Below, one piece after another: positions 10,683 through 22,390 of a stretch of 64,000 bases of DNA. How positions within the stretch are numbered: the first letter of the stretch is position 1; each line of letters starts with the position of its first letter. Location of the stretch: NCBI GenBank assembly GCA_950295325.1, contig OX485803.1, positions 21,390,001 to 21,454,000 on the forward strand. The letters are read 5' to 3'. Under the pieces are notes generated by a model that saw nothing but the letters and a program-made list of their open reading frames with translations, was not told the origin of the DNA and searched no databases. The position numbers and the translations under genes are program-made. The DNA comes from Polytrichum commune (taxonomy: Eukaryota > Streptophyta > Polytrichopsida > Polytrichales > Polytrichaceae).

Positions 10683-10893
10683 GATACTTAATGTCACTTA
10701 CTATTTGGAGTTACACAAAGCTATATCTTCTACTTCTTAACTGTGGATGTAAAAGAGATTATCAAATAAAGTTGTGAGTGTTCTATGACATTTGCCCAAA
10801 CAACCAATTTGAAATGTGTTGCTAAAATGTGAGGTATACGATAAACAAATACAGCATTGAGTACCTCCAAATTGTAAAGTGACACTAAATATC
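10683..10893. mobile_element. Small MITE of about 210 bp
   Basis: The left end GATACTTAATGTCACTTACT continues with ATTTGGAGTTAC. The right end in reverse complement is GATATTTAGTGTCACTTTAC then AATTTGGAGGTAC. The arms are imperfect. The same terminal sequence flanks a larger element at 32221-33036, so this is a family. No target duplication was clear. Confidence 0.55.
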
Positions 10894-10899
10894 AAGTTC

Positions 10900-12120
10900 A
10901 TTGTATCTATTTACACCCATGATATTGGGTGGAGCATGAAAATGAGGATGATCATCCAACTTTAGGTACTTTCATCTAAAGGAAACCGATGCTTTCCTAA
11001 AATTGGGGAGATTTTAGCAACATCATCTATCCAAAAGAGGAAAATAACATATAGTCAAATACTCCCTCCCCATAAAAATGGATAGAGTTCTGAGCAATGA
11101 ATTTAGCCCCAAAAAAATCACTGCTGCTAAGGACCTATGTGGGTGTTTTCCAGTTCATCTTTCATGTTCTCCCACTTCTACAGGTTAGAGTTTATGCTTA
11201 ATTACACATAATTACATTTAATCTCAATTAATTAGTTTGGATGTTATGAATACCTTGTGAAAGTAGAAAGTATTAACTAAAATATTCTAAAATAAAAAAT
11301 ACTAAAATAAAACATTAATCTTAGTTCCATTTTAGAATGACAAAGACCTTTTCAATGGTAAGTCACAGAAATTATAACCTTAGTGCTAATGACGGTTTTG
11401 TAATATTTTTGACTTCCAAGTTAATTACATATTTTATTAACAGTTTCACTTCGAAAAGGAAATCCCATTCAATTGCTTATTACTCAATGAAAGTGAACAT
11501 ATATATTGGATTTTAGATCTTGAAAATGAAGTGCACTTAATATGGGTTATATGGACAAGCAGCCTTCAAAAATGCAAGGATCATGCCAAGGTTGGGGGGG
11601 GGGGTAAGCCAGGGTGGAGGCAAGCCAGGCTCGGGCTTTTTCGGTGATGCCCCTGCCCGCCGCCTAACGAGTGCAACACTCCTCGGGGTATTTAGAAAAA
11701 ACCCATCATAAACCACTCCAATGACATGTCTATGTGTCCAATAAGGACGAGTGACCAGGAAAGGCCCATGCCTTTGGACTGGTGTTCATCTAACTTACAT
11801 ACTAACATAATCTATGTACAAGTGTGAGTGAAGGGCACAGAAGACAGACTGCATGCATTTGAATACAATTGCTTCTGGAGATTTTTGCCAATAACAGCAT
11901 GGGCTCAAGTAAATGCATCCAATGATTGCACTTGTCATAGTAGTCTACCAAACTGCATGGGGCCGATTCATTCTTGTCACACGCAATCAAATTTACATCT
12001 CCTTTTCGAGGAGCAGGCTTATAGCCTCTTCCTGAAATGCCGCCCTCTCAGGCAGCCACGTCACCTCAGAATTTTAGGGTTAGGGTTCGTTGCTTGAATG
12101 GACTTTCTTGACTATACCTA
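10900..12120. other. AT-rich intergenic stretch, no gene
   Basis: Only short frames are present. There is a run of G at about 11595. No splice-supported exon was found. Confidence 0.4.
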
Positions 12121-12122
12121 GT

Positions 12123-13040
12123 TTGTTTTTTTTTTTTTTTTAATTTTAAGGTTTGAGACAGAAGGCCAACACGGCCAATGCCAAAATGAACTAAAACCAA
12201 AGAGAAAACGCTCCCACACCGAGGGGAGGCAGGACCCCTCGGATGCAAAACACCGTCACGTAAAGAGTAACAAAGATTGACCCCACCAAACCAAGGACCA
12301 CCCCACCCCACCGGCCGAGGACAACCCCCATACCACCAAACCCAACCCCAAGCACAAGCTTGTCCTCCTACCTACATTGCCTTTTCCAATTCCACTCAAC
12401 ACATAAATTGTGTCTCTTACAAAGGACGTTCCTCTCTCCCCAAGTATTGTCAAAACCTTTGAGCATCGCCTCCGCCGAGAAGCTGCTAGTTTTGATAGTC
12501 TCCACCACCCGATTCCGAGCAACTTTGCCGTTGATGATGAGCTCGTCCCAAATCCGGTGTTTGACCTTAGACACGTGCCATTGTTCATGCTTAAAAACTT
12601 TTGTCATTACGTTCAATCCAGATGGTCCAAAGTGTAATGCCCTTAAGAAGATGCCAAATTTGAATCTTCTTGACACATTTTTTGGGAATCCTTTCCCTAA
12701 ACAATGCTTGCTTCCAGTTGAAGTTGTCATAGTTCCTGGTTCTAACCCCACATAATTCATGCATAATGAATGTGGCCCATCGCCAAGCTCTCCCAGCTTG
12801 AATGCAATCTCATAATTTATGTTTGATTAATTCACTCGTGTTAGGAATGCAAAAAACACATTGCTTAGAGATTGAAGCTGGCGAAATGCATGCCCGCCAT
12901 TCATTGACCGCAACATCTTTGTGCCAAATTGACCACATGAACACAACTTCTTTCCCCAATCGGAGCGGATCCCACACTTGTGACCAGTAGAACCTATAGT
13001 TGCCCGGGAGGTAGCTCTCCCACTTGTCGGCCGCACGGGT
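12123..13040 (-). mobile_element. LINE (non-LTR retrotransposon) 3' remnant with poly(A) tail
   Basis: Read on the minus strand, three shifted frames together resemble the C-terminal end of a plant LINE polyprotein (zinc-finger zf-RVT type): MWSIWHKDVAVNEWRACISP, KQCVFCIPNTSELIKHK, FNWKQALFRERIPKK and LLKGITLWTIWIERNDK. The frames are broken by stops and shifts. The coding part is followed by an untranslated stretch and an A-rich tail (T run at 12124-12141 on the plus strand), the expected end of a target-primed insertion. The reverse transcriptase itself is not attached here. Confidence 0.7.
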
Positions 13041-13049
13041 AGATCATGG

Positions 13050-15870
13050 GTTCCTATTGGCCTCTCTACCTCCATCAATCCACCACCACATGTCAGGGTC
13101 CCACCCAAAGGAAGCTACATTGCCATAGAAGATTATTCTTTAATTATTATTATTATGGATAATTTTATCCTCATGAAAAAACTATGCACGGTTATTAAAG
13201 TTAGCCATAGAAGATCAGCGAGAAGGCCAAGCAGATGACAAAAACCCAACTTAGTTGCTAAGTGTTATTCAGGGTAGAGGTGCATGTGCTATGTTACAGG
13301 GTGGGAAATAGACTCAGGACCAAACCTTGAAATGATTTAGTTTTTCCCAGAGGTCTAGGAGTTTGAACCCGCCACCCTCATAGCAACAAAGCATGCACGA
13401 CCAAAGATCATGAACAAACACACAACATGAAAAACAACGACCAACGCTCACCACCTCACTAGAGCACAAACCGAAAGCATGGTGTGCATGCACCCAATTC
13501 CCTTGCCCGGCCTAATGCCTCTCCTTGGTGTCACTTTGCACTTCAGGAAGGCAATTGCCCCATTTAACGTCCACTCCCACTGCCTGCCCCCCATAAAGCC
13601 CCTCCCTGCCACCCCGTCAACTTGGTAAACAACCCCCCCCCCCCCACCGGCAACTAATGCATGGAACATGGTCCATACATCCCTACTCCACACCACCACC
13701 ACCCTTCCTATCAAATCCCACTCCTCATTTCCACTGTGGCTCTTGGTGCTCTCAACTCTCAAAGCTTGGACATGTGTAAGGTAACTTGTCCTATGATAGA
13801 TTTCTACACCTTGAGCAATTTAATCCAAATATATACATTGGCATGTGGTATAAGAAAAAGTCCCATGTAAAGGAACCGTACAAAGATTTGTCACAAAAAA
13901 ATTTAATTTAATTTAGCATTTTTGAATTAGTTATGAATTTTCAAATTGTTTTGCTAGAGTGTACTATGATAGATTTCAAAAGGTCTCATTTTCAATTCGA
14001 ACAACTCCTATCATAGAATCAAATCTTGTCTACCTATGATCTCTAAGTTTTTTCTTTGCACACTCATCATGCTAGGCCCTAAAGCCTTTAAGTATGGAAA
14101 AATTGGCCCCCATTATAATCTTATTATAATGTGTAGTTGAGGCCGGCCTTCAAGGGCTGAAATTTCATGCAATCGGCCTCAAGGGGAATTGGCCCGGCCT
14201 CTAGGTGTAAAGCGGCCTTGACTTGGCTCTAAATACTTCTCACCAAGTGTCCTATATCTGACACCCTAGCCAACCTATCATAGCAAAGGAATAGGAAGAA
14301 GTTCCCTTGTCTTTGAAATCATGCTTACCTTGTCATAGTTAGATAGATGGTGTTCTTTACATTCAATACTTGCCTCTCCCATGTAAGTGCTTCTAAATTT
14401 CCTTCGTGAAGATGGGCTCCACCTACTTCAACACCTCCCCTCCCTTAGTAGTTCACTAGGAACTTTGAGAACTCTAGGACCCTATTTTTTGAATTTGTTA
14501 TGTAGAGCTCAATGAAAGGGCACCACCTGCGAAATAGGCCATGTTATATTAGTGGGAGGTGTTGTGTGTGAGTTTGGACCTGTGTGGTGGGAGGCATTGG
14601 AGTTGCTCATAGTCTATCATTGTGGATGTTGCAATCCAGGTAGGCCTTTTGCCTTCCACTTCGCACACTAGGTAGTTGGAGCGATGGATCAAAGCTAGGT
14701 CCTTTTTTTTTTGGTTGCTTTTGGCTACCAAGATAGGTTGAACACTTGGATTTTGTCTTGTCATTGGGGTTTAACTATTGGCCCAAAAAGCTACCCAAAT
14801 GGTTCCAACAATTCGTGTAACCTCATGCTTTGGTTGAGATATGCATATTGGGCCCAAAAGGCTGCCCAAATGGGTCCAGATTAGGTTGCATAAAGATCCA
14901 CATCTAGAATTTAAGGTCCATCTCTTCGATACCTTCAAATTGGTTGCATGAAGTTGCTTGAATGTCACATAACAATGTATTAGGTTGTTGTAAATTAGTT
15001 GAGATAATATGGCATGGAAATTTGAATGGGTTGGCCCTTGAGGCAAATTTATAGTGTTCTTGTTTGTGTAGTTTCAACACAACTGAAGAAATATTCTTAG
15101 TGCAAGACCTTAGGCTAATGCCTTTTTGGTAAACCAAAGAGGATCCATAGAGGTTCATTTTAGTGATATTGGTTCATAGAGATAGTAATCATTTTCCAGA
15201 GGGGGTGCAAATTTCCTAGAGAGTATCATTGTGAACAAGTCATGCAAATTTCTTGGAAAATTTAGTGTTTACATAGTCCAAGCAAGTTGTGTTCAATTCC
15301 TATTCGTACATCAATCTACCCTTAAGGTCAACACAAAGAGGTTGCGATCACCCCCTTCAATTCAACATGAAGGGAAATGGTTATAGTGGGGACTTTTCTT
15401 TTCTTTTCTTTTCCTCTTAAAAATAAATTTTGAATTTGAGTGCTTTAGGTTGGAGTCCTTAGGTGTGTTTAAAATTTAAGGGCACCAAAATTGTAGATTG
15501 CATGAGTTTTATAATTTCTCAAATCCTTTCCGAAAGGATACATTCACACATTGGGCTTGGTTATTTTATTCTAGAGTCTTGCATATAGACATGCCTACAT
15601 GATCTGATTGTTTTGAGTATTGCAAGTATACTATCCAAATTAATAGGAGCCCGACTGCATGGATGTAGTAAGCCCCACGATTGAACATATGAGCTCGCAA
15701 GCATGATCATGGTGAGGTGACCCTCATTCACGCGAGCACTAGAGTAGAGGAGTCTATTCCCAACCAAGACCCCCATCGGGAATCTATAGGGTGCTATAAT
15801 TTGATAAATTTGAGACTGATTTTGGTATTTTATTCTTGTGGGTGGTTAAAATAAGGTTCCATGTTTCACG
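13050..15870. other. Intergenic stretch, no gene recognised
   Basis: It contains a 14-C run at 13633-13646 and several short frames without domain, signal peptide or splice support. Confidence 0.4.
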
Positions 15871-15878
15871 ATTCTAAA

Positions 15879-16000
15879 GGGTTAGTTTACATACATGCCG
15901 CTCACCCACCGGATTCTAGTGGAAATGTAGATGCCACCATATGGAATTTAGATTTCCACTAGAATTTGGTGGGCGAAGCAACCTACATGGAAACTAGCCC
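15879..16000. mobile_element. Foldback MITE (near-complete hairpin)
   Basis: Nearly the whole 122-bp unit is one inverted repeat. The arms begin GGGTTAGTTTACATACATG and, in reverse complement, GGGCTAGTTTCCATGTAGG, and meet at a short centre near ACCATATGG. TAAA flanks both ends (15875-15878 and 16001-16004). Confidence 0.7.
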
Positions 16001-17706
16001 TAAATATACAACTTTGGTTATGGAATCACTAGGGAATCAATGATTTCATGACACATGTCCCCGGTTTTGAGTGCTAAAGTGAGGAGGAATTTGTCTCAAA
16101 ATGAGCGGTTATGACATACTCTAGACATTGGTAAATTGGTAATGTGTTCAAATCAACTTTTGGTTTTAAAAATACACAGTAATTTCAATTTAAGGAATAA
16201 AATTACCAAAAGAGTTGAAGTCCTCTTGAATTTTATCTTCCTACATGAAAAATATATATATATATAAAATTGCACAACATTTATCTCCAAATTGGGCCCA
16301 TAATCTCTTAATACATGATCAACTATGGGCGCCTTTACTCAAGTGGGTCTCTCTCTCTCTACATCCATCCATGATTCAGAGATTAAAACAATTGAATTTG
16401 AAGACCTTAAAAATACCCACATTTGTTAACCTCTTTCTAACCAACTTTCACATCCTTGCAGAACATGAGTTCCATTCTTGCTACATCAACATAGTTTTAA
16501 TTTTTTTTCTTTATTATAAAAGGATGCCTTCATGTTGTGGAGGGCAAATAACTACACTCATATATGCAATTATGTTGCCTTTTATCCATGAAAATTACCC
16601 TGGGTCCAACCCATATTACCATAATTTACAACTATGTTAATCTATCTTTATAACCACTAAAGTAGAACAACATCGTCTATTTTGTTATTGTGGTAACACA
16701 TATCCAAATTAGTGTGGAATGTTGTTGAATTAGCGTGGGGCAAACTAATTGCACGTATAATTTTACAATAAGTGGTACACTTATGCATGAAGTCAATCCT
16801 CAGCCTTCTCTTTGCAATATATAAGATGATATCCAATTACTAGGGGTTTGTATTTATATATATGTATTTAATGGTTATTATTTATTGTATTTTACTTCTT
16901 TAGAATTTATATTATAGTTAGAGTACCCCTAGATATAGTTGTCTTCCCACACAACCAAGTGGACATCCTCAAATGACTTGTGTTTGAATCCTCCCAGCAC
17001 TCATGCTAGTGCCAACATTCACTATGTAGAGGTTTTGGAATACTAGGTTGAGATGACCCTACCTATGCATTCATTTCCACGCAACTCTCCAACATATATA
17101 CATAATTTTTAGGTGTATTTACCGGGTATATTTTTACTTGAGCACATTTTTGGGGCAACAAATTATTTTACATGGCGTCCATGCTAATTTCCACCTTGCA
17201 TGTCCTACCCAATGAAAAATCCATACAAGGAAATTATTTTGGACAATGTTATGGCAATTTCCCACATAGTTGAATAGGATACCCTACAACCATGGACATA
17301 TGACCTTTATTTTATGAGCAAGATCACATGAGCCTACTCATGAAATAGTTTTCTCCAGTTGGAGAAAATTACCTTTTTTTCTTCCATAAAGTTGATGTTT
17401 GGAAAAAATGGGTTGAGAATTTCTATATTATTTTTTGAAAAAAAATCATCTTATGGTAAACTCATTGTTTTTTAATAAACTTCTCGTATACAAGGGGTTG
17501 TATTTCTTGGTCACCCATGCACATCATTCAGGTTTCCAATGGAGAATCCACCCCTGGGATTTGCACTCATGCTCTCCAAATTTTCATAGTAAACAAGGTT
17601 CACCTACAATTTGTATAATGATGTCATTATGTGAAAGTATTTTGGGCCAATTTTGGGGCCTAATGCCCTTTTACATACACTATTAGGTAAATGCAACTCT
17701 TGTGGC

Positions 17707-17742
17707 CACACACACACACACACACTCTCTCTCTCTCTCTCT
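17707..17742. repeat. Compound (CA)n(CT)n microsatellite
   Basis: A run of CA dinucleotides passes directly into a run of CT dinucleotides. A smaller CA run lies at about 40420, and AT repeats lie at about 16250. The rest of 16.0-17.8 kb shows no gene. Confidence 0.85.
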
Positions 17743-18048
17743 ACACACCCACATACACAACTCCATGCTCAGTAATCTAAAGTAATATATCCTCCAATAT
17801 ACAATTCACATTGTAGATAATGAGATTTAATTGTGGCCTCCCTGTGGTTTGTGTACTTCTAAGTTTCACAACTCTGAGGGGCGGTTTACACCATAGACCA
17901 TGAACTCGTCCCACAGAAGATGCCTTATTCCGCAGTACGAGTTCATGGTCTACATTTCATGGTCCGAGTTCTTAAAAAATTGATTTACAAAGCCGTTGGG
18001 CCCCTCACTAGTTGTAAACTGAATGTGGACCAAGAGGAATGACCATGT

Positions 18049-18924
18049 GGCAAGAAGTGGATGTGCTGATTTTTTTAATATAAGCCCAAAAATGGCAGTT
18101 TTGGGAAAAAAATGAAGTTTGACCATTTTGTTGACTTCAATTTGCCTTCACTTGCCTACACATGCCTTCACTTATCTTGTCACTTAGTTTTTTCTTCTTT
18201 TCACCTTAAAGTTTGATTATTCTCTTGTCATCTCTTGGGCTTCAATTGTCTTCACTTCTTGTTAAATGTGTCGAAGATGTGGCTTGCAAATCTTCTCACA
18301 ACAATTTTTACAAAAAAAAAATGAGCGATTCAATTTGTACATGTTCAATGTAATTTACATGTGGCATGTACCTTGTGTTGTCACTATAGTAAGTAGGATA
18401 TTTAGTGTTTGATTATATCTAATGTTGTTACCACCCAACCTTGCTCAACACTAAATTTCAATTCTTTGATAATTAATGTCAGAAGATTTCCCATTGCGCT
18501 TCTTTTGACCACCCTGATCTACAGTCACCAAACGACTACGTATTTTTCTTTTTTGTTTTGCAACTGTAGTTTTTAAAACATTTGGGGCATGTAATATACC
18601 GTTGGAAAGGTATATTTTCAAGACCTTTCCAACGGTATATTACACGCCCCCAAACTCCAAACATTGAAACTAGTAGACCAAAAAAACAAATCTGCACTTG
18701 AATTCTTGAGTTCTAGATGTCCCGCGTTGTTTGATGAAACACGTGTAAGCCGGTTTAAGGGGTAGGGCAAGGTAATGCTGGTATGTCTCATGGGCTATAA
18801 TATAATTAAGGCACATGAAAGGTAGATTCATTAAAACATTCTTGAAATGGCATTTCTCTGACATGGGCCCTTGCCTTTTCCTATCAGACCACGTCTCTTG
18901 CCTCTCTCACCGCAAAACCCGTTG
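18049..18924. mobile_element. Nested 876-bp insertion with 8-bp target duplication
   Basis: It is bounded by GACCATGT at 18041-18048 and 18925-18932, while the other MITE copy has a single GACCATGT (5449-5456). The left end GGCAAGAAGTGG resembles the reverse complement of CCACGTCTCTTGCC at 18889-18902, giving weak inverted ends. An 8-bp duplication suggests a hAT-type element. No transposase frame is present. Confidence 0.65.
18584..18650. repeat. Strong hairpin inside the nested insertion
   Basis: Two 28-base arms (18584-18611 and 18623-18650) pair with a single G:U/mismatch position around an 11-base loop. Weaker pairing extends outward to about 18565 and 18675. Confidence 0.8.
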
Positions 18925-19239
18925 GACCATGTCAGTGCACTTATTAGGCCTTAAACATTATATTTTGGGGACCTCAACCTCCATGGTCCCTCTGCCATTT
19001 TTTCCTTAAGTGTAAACCGAAGTTGTCCCGGGACATCTTCAAGAGCCAATCAGCTGCCTTGCAGAGCCCTGGTCCAACTTCATGGTCCATAGTGTAAACC
19101 ACCCCTCAGTATAAGGGCCATTCAAAATTTGACCTCTCAATTGCAATTTGCCAAACCCAGTTGCAAATGTGCTCTGTATAATTTAGAGGATGTCAACCGA
19201 ACACACTTTTGAGGTCTTGTTATTAGGATTTGACTCATG

Positions 19240-20330
19240 GAAGAAAAGCCTCGTGTTGCACTACACTCAAAAAAATCTTGGCATTTCATAGCTACACAAT
19301 TTAAAACAAGAAGAAATATGGATGCAAGATGGTTAGTGTCCATTATTATTCTTGTTTTGATGGTTTTTGACACGGTTTCACATGATAAATTTTGGGGTTG
19401 CCTCCAATGCTTAGGTGTACCACTTCATTTACAATAGTTTGTAAAAAGCATGTGTACCACAATCTATGCAAAGTACAACTTAATGATGACACATATGGCA
19501 AAGTCATGTTCAATATTAGTGTCAAACAAGGATGCCCCCACTCTCCCCCACTATTCATATTATAGGTTGATGAACTTGGGACATATTTGGACAAGATCGA
19601 CGTGGATTCTCCGTGTTTATTCAACACAATGTTCACCATTCTTCTTTACATTATTGACATTGTCCTACTTTCCAAATCAAGAGCATGCTTACAAAGACTC
19701 CTCAACAAGCTATATGGGTTTTTCTAAATTTCTTGTAATCATGATGTCAATTTTTTTTAGGACCAAAATCGTGATCTTAGGATGTGACAAAAGGGAATTA
19801 AATCAAGAGGGGTTTTGCTTAGTAATGACCAAATAGAGACAACTCATGAATATAAATGCCTTGGGGTTGATTTCTACTCTCATAGCTACTTTAAGCCTTC
19901 AAGTAAGAGGCGATGAATTGCATATATGCTAGCACCAACAACCACCTTAAGGAAAGAAGCAGTTATTGGAGTTACATGTTAGGAACTCAAATCCCATCTA
20001 CTCAAAGCCTTGGTGTTCCCAACTTTTACATATGGTGCAAAGATTTTTTTTTTGTTAATTTTTTTTTCGGGGGGGGGCTTAAAAAAAAATCCCTTTCGAA
20101 TATTTTAGAGAAAAGCATAAGGATACATATGATGACTCATGTCAAAGTGCGCTTGTCAACATCCTAACATATATTATTAGTTGAGTTTGGAGAACTCCCC
20201 ATGTACTAGCTATAGATCTCCAACAACGACTTGCCCACTTACCATCTTCTTAATTAGTTAATCGAGCAACATCACTTTCTTGACACCTAGTTGAACAAGG
20301 ATATTACCATCAAGTTGAAATTAGCATGTG
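19240..20330 (+). mobile_element. Decayed LINE reverse transcriptase
   Basis: Shifted plus-strand frames show reverse-transcriptase blocks of a plant non-LTR element in order: FDTVSHDKFWGCLQCLGVP, VKQGCPHSP, a degenerate YxDD block reading YIIDIVLLSKS, FLRTKIVILG-like, and KYLGVDF. The catalytic pair has become I-D, and many stops and frame changes are present, so the copy is dead. It is on the opposite strand to, and separate from, the LINE end at 12-13 kb. Confidence 0.75.
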
Positions 20331-20519
20331 TCTTATTGAGGCCATTGCACTTCGTTGCTCTAGAGAAGAAGCCTTCTTGACCACATCTTGATGTACTTCT
20401 AATCCCATAAGCCTTATGGCTCACGGGACTATAACATCGGTTTTCATTTCATTTCGTAAGGAGATTTGCTTCAATGGCATTCAAAATCACAATATTTGTA
20501 GATCAAAGATGAAAATGTT

Positions 20520-21620
20520 CTATTTTCCGAGATTCACAACATATATTAGAGTTATCCGTAAAGTCCCTCAAGGAGGGATGAAACCGTGGATTTGATCCTT
20601 CTTTGAAAAAACTTTCTATTAAGAGCTTGTTAGTTTATTGTGTATTGGAGCCTATTTTGAAAGTTTAATGAAATGTTTGGGGGGCCATTCACGGTTGGGG
20701 TACTACTTTTGGCCGTCTAACGGAAAACGGACTTTTTTGGATAACTTCACATGCTTGGTATGCTTAGATCTGTATTGTGAAGCATATTTTGGATCATACC
20801 TACATTTCATACTCCATATCGAGTACACTGACAAAGTTAATTTAGAAGGAATAGGGTCATCTAAGATATCCTTTTGATTTCTTAAAGGACATTCAGGAGT
20901 GATGTCTTAATTGTTCACCTTAGGATCAAGGAATGAAAAGGACAACAAGAATCAATCGAAACGATCCCAAATTTTTTCCTCACACTCATTGTTCAAGTGT
21001 GTACCAATAGAACCAAATATGTATTGAATAGCAATTGCCCAACTTTACATGTGGCACCAAACATGTCCAAATATACATATACTCACGGCCACACGTAAAA
21101 GGAATGTCTAGTATTAGAATTGGACAAAAAAATTTATATGAATGGACACATGACACTTTTACCAAGGTACCAAGATACATAACAGGAAATAATTGACCAC
21201 CAATGCACACCTAAATAGCAAAAAAATGCCACTGATGTGGCCTAGTGTTTAGGGTTTAGGGTGATTATTAAATAATAATAAAAATATTTCTTGATAAAGC
21301 TTATGAACTATCTACTTATTTATGTAAAATGTATTGATCAAATAATAATAAATCATGATAAAAACCAAGATCAATGCGATAAAGTCCTTAAGTCCTTTGT
21401 CCCAAAAGTAGTACCCTAACCGTGAATGGCCCCTTGGGACCTTCTCTTTCTTCCTCTCAAACTTTAAGAGAATTTTAGGTTCTAAAAAAAAATTTGTGCA
21501 TGGGACCCGTTGTCTTAAATCCCAGATCAGCTTATGCAAGGCTAGCTTGACCTGCCCATCCTAGTAAGACAAGCTAGAAAGCCAATTTTTAATAGCCCGA
21601 CATCACTCTATGTATGATGA
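20520..21620. repeat. Older dispersed repeat carrying the 20681-21433 insertion
   Basis: The flanks 20520-20680 and 21434-21620 match, in reverse complement, a contiguous stretch at 30430-30740. Landmarks are GAGTTATCCGTAAAGTCCCT, GATGAAACCGTGG, GCAAGGCTAGCTTG and CATCCTAGTA. The parent repeat family is otherwise not identified. Confidence 0.7.
20681..21433. mobile_element. Non-autonomous DNA transposon, 753 bp, 32-bp TIRs
   Basis: The terminal repeats GGGGCCATTCACGGTT-(G/A)GGGTACTACTTTTGG differ at one of 32 bases. The flanks are TTGG at 20677-20680 and TTGG at 21434-21437 (possibly TTGGG). The interior lacks a transposase frame and has a short telomere-like TTTAGGGTTTAGGG at about 21250. 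An unoccupied related site exists at 30601. Confidence 0.8.
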
Positions 21621-22390
21621 TTTAAGATAGAAATTTTAAAAATGGTAAATGACAACTACTAATGCACTAAACTAGGGGTATAGTGATTCTTGCGTGGACC
21701 CAAAATGACTAATTATAAAAGTGTTGGCCCAAAAAAGAGTTAGTGATAAGTGGGATGCAATGATTGGCTGGATAGGGATTTGTTTCACACCACTTGCAAT
21801 CTTATTTGGGTGCCAATGAGTTGACTATTTTGTGTGCATTCGTATGCGTAGTAGGATATTTTGATGCTCAAATTAGGGACACTCTACTACAAGTAGGAGG
21901 TTTGACTAACTTGCCTTTTTGGGAAGGTATAACTAATTATGCACATGGAATAAAATCATGAAACAACTTGTGCACATTCCTCATCATCACCTCCACTCCA
22001 TCTCTTTAAAAAAATGCACAAAAAACAAGCGACTCTTTTTGGCCGAATCAACTTATTTTCACATTGTTTTCTGTATTTCTACCTCAAGCATTGAAACAAA
22101 ACTTGGTGACTTTGTGTTGATTCTCGTAAACTCAGGGTTTGAGACTAAACCCATGGTTTCACCTGATTTACTTTACGAATAACTCTATCCGGCTCACTGT
22201 ATATCATGCAACAGGAACAACTACCCTACTTGAAAAGATGCTTTCAGATATATTTATGGCCACTGCTGAGTTTCTGCATTTGGTATGAAGTTCTTTCCCA
22301 GAACATTACTCCACTGCAGTTTTTATACCCATAAACCACACATTCGAAGTTGACACTGGCCCTACAGACCAAAACTCAAATGCAGGTAGG

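Larger units (their letters stand above)
17878..19105. mobile_element. Tourist-like MITE copy 2, interrupted by a nested insertion
   Basis: The outer parts match the 5323-5628 MITE end to end: the left part through AAGAGGAATGACCATGT, and the right part from GACCATGTCAGTGC to the inverted end (TTCATGGTCCATAGTGTAAA). The ends read GGGGCGGTTTACACC and GGGGTGGTTTACACT. Between them lies 18049-18924, which copy 1 lacks. An extra 16-base inverted repeat (TAGACCATGAACTCGT) is present near the left end. Confidence 0.75.

Noticed and set aside
12256-12755. Overlapping frames on both strands at 12.3-12.8 kb as a host gene
   Set aside because: The minus-strand fragments fit a LINE zf-RVT tail followed by poly(A).
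21240-21265. Telomere-like TTTAGGG repeats
   Set aside because: There are only about two units inside a transposon; not a telomeric tract.
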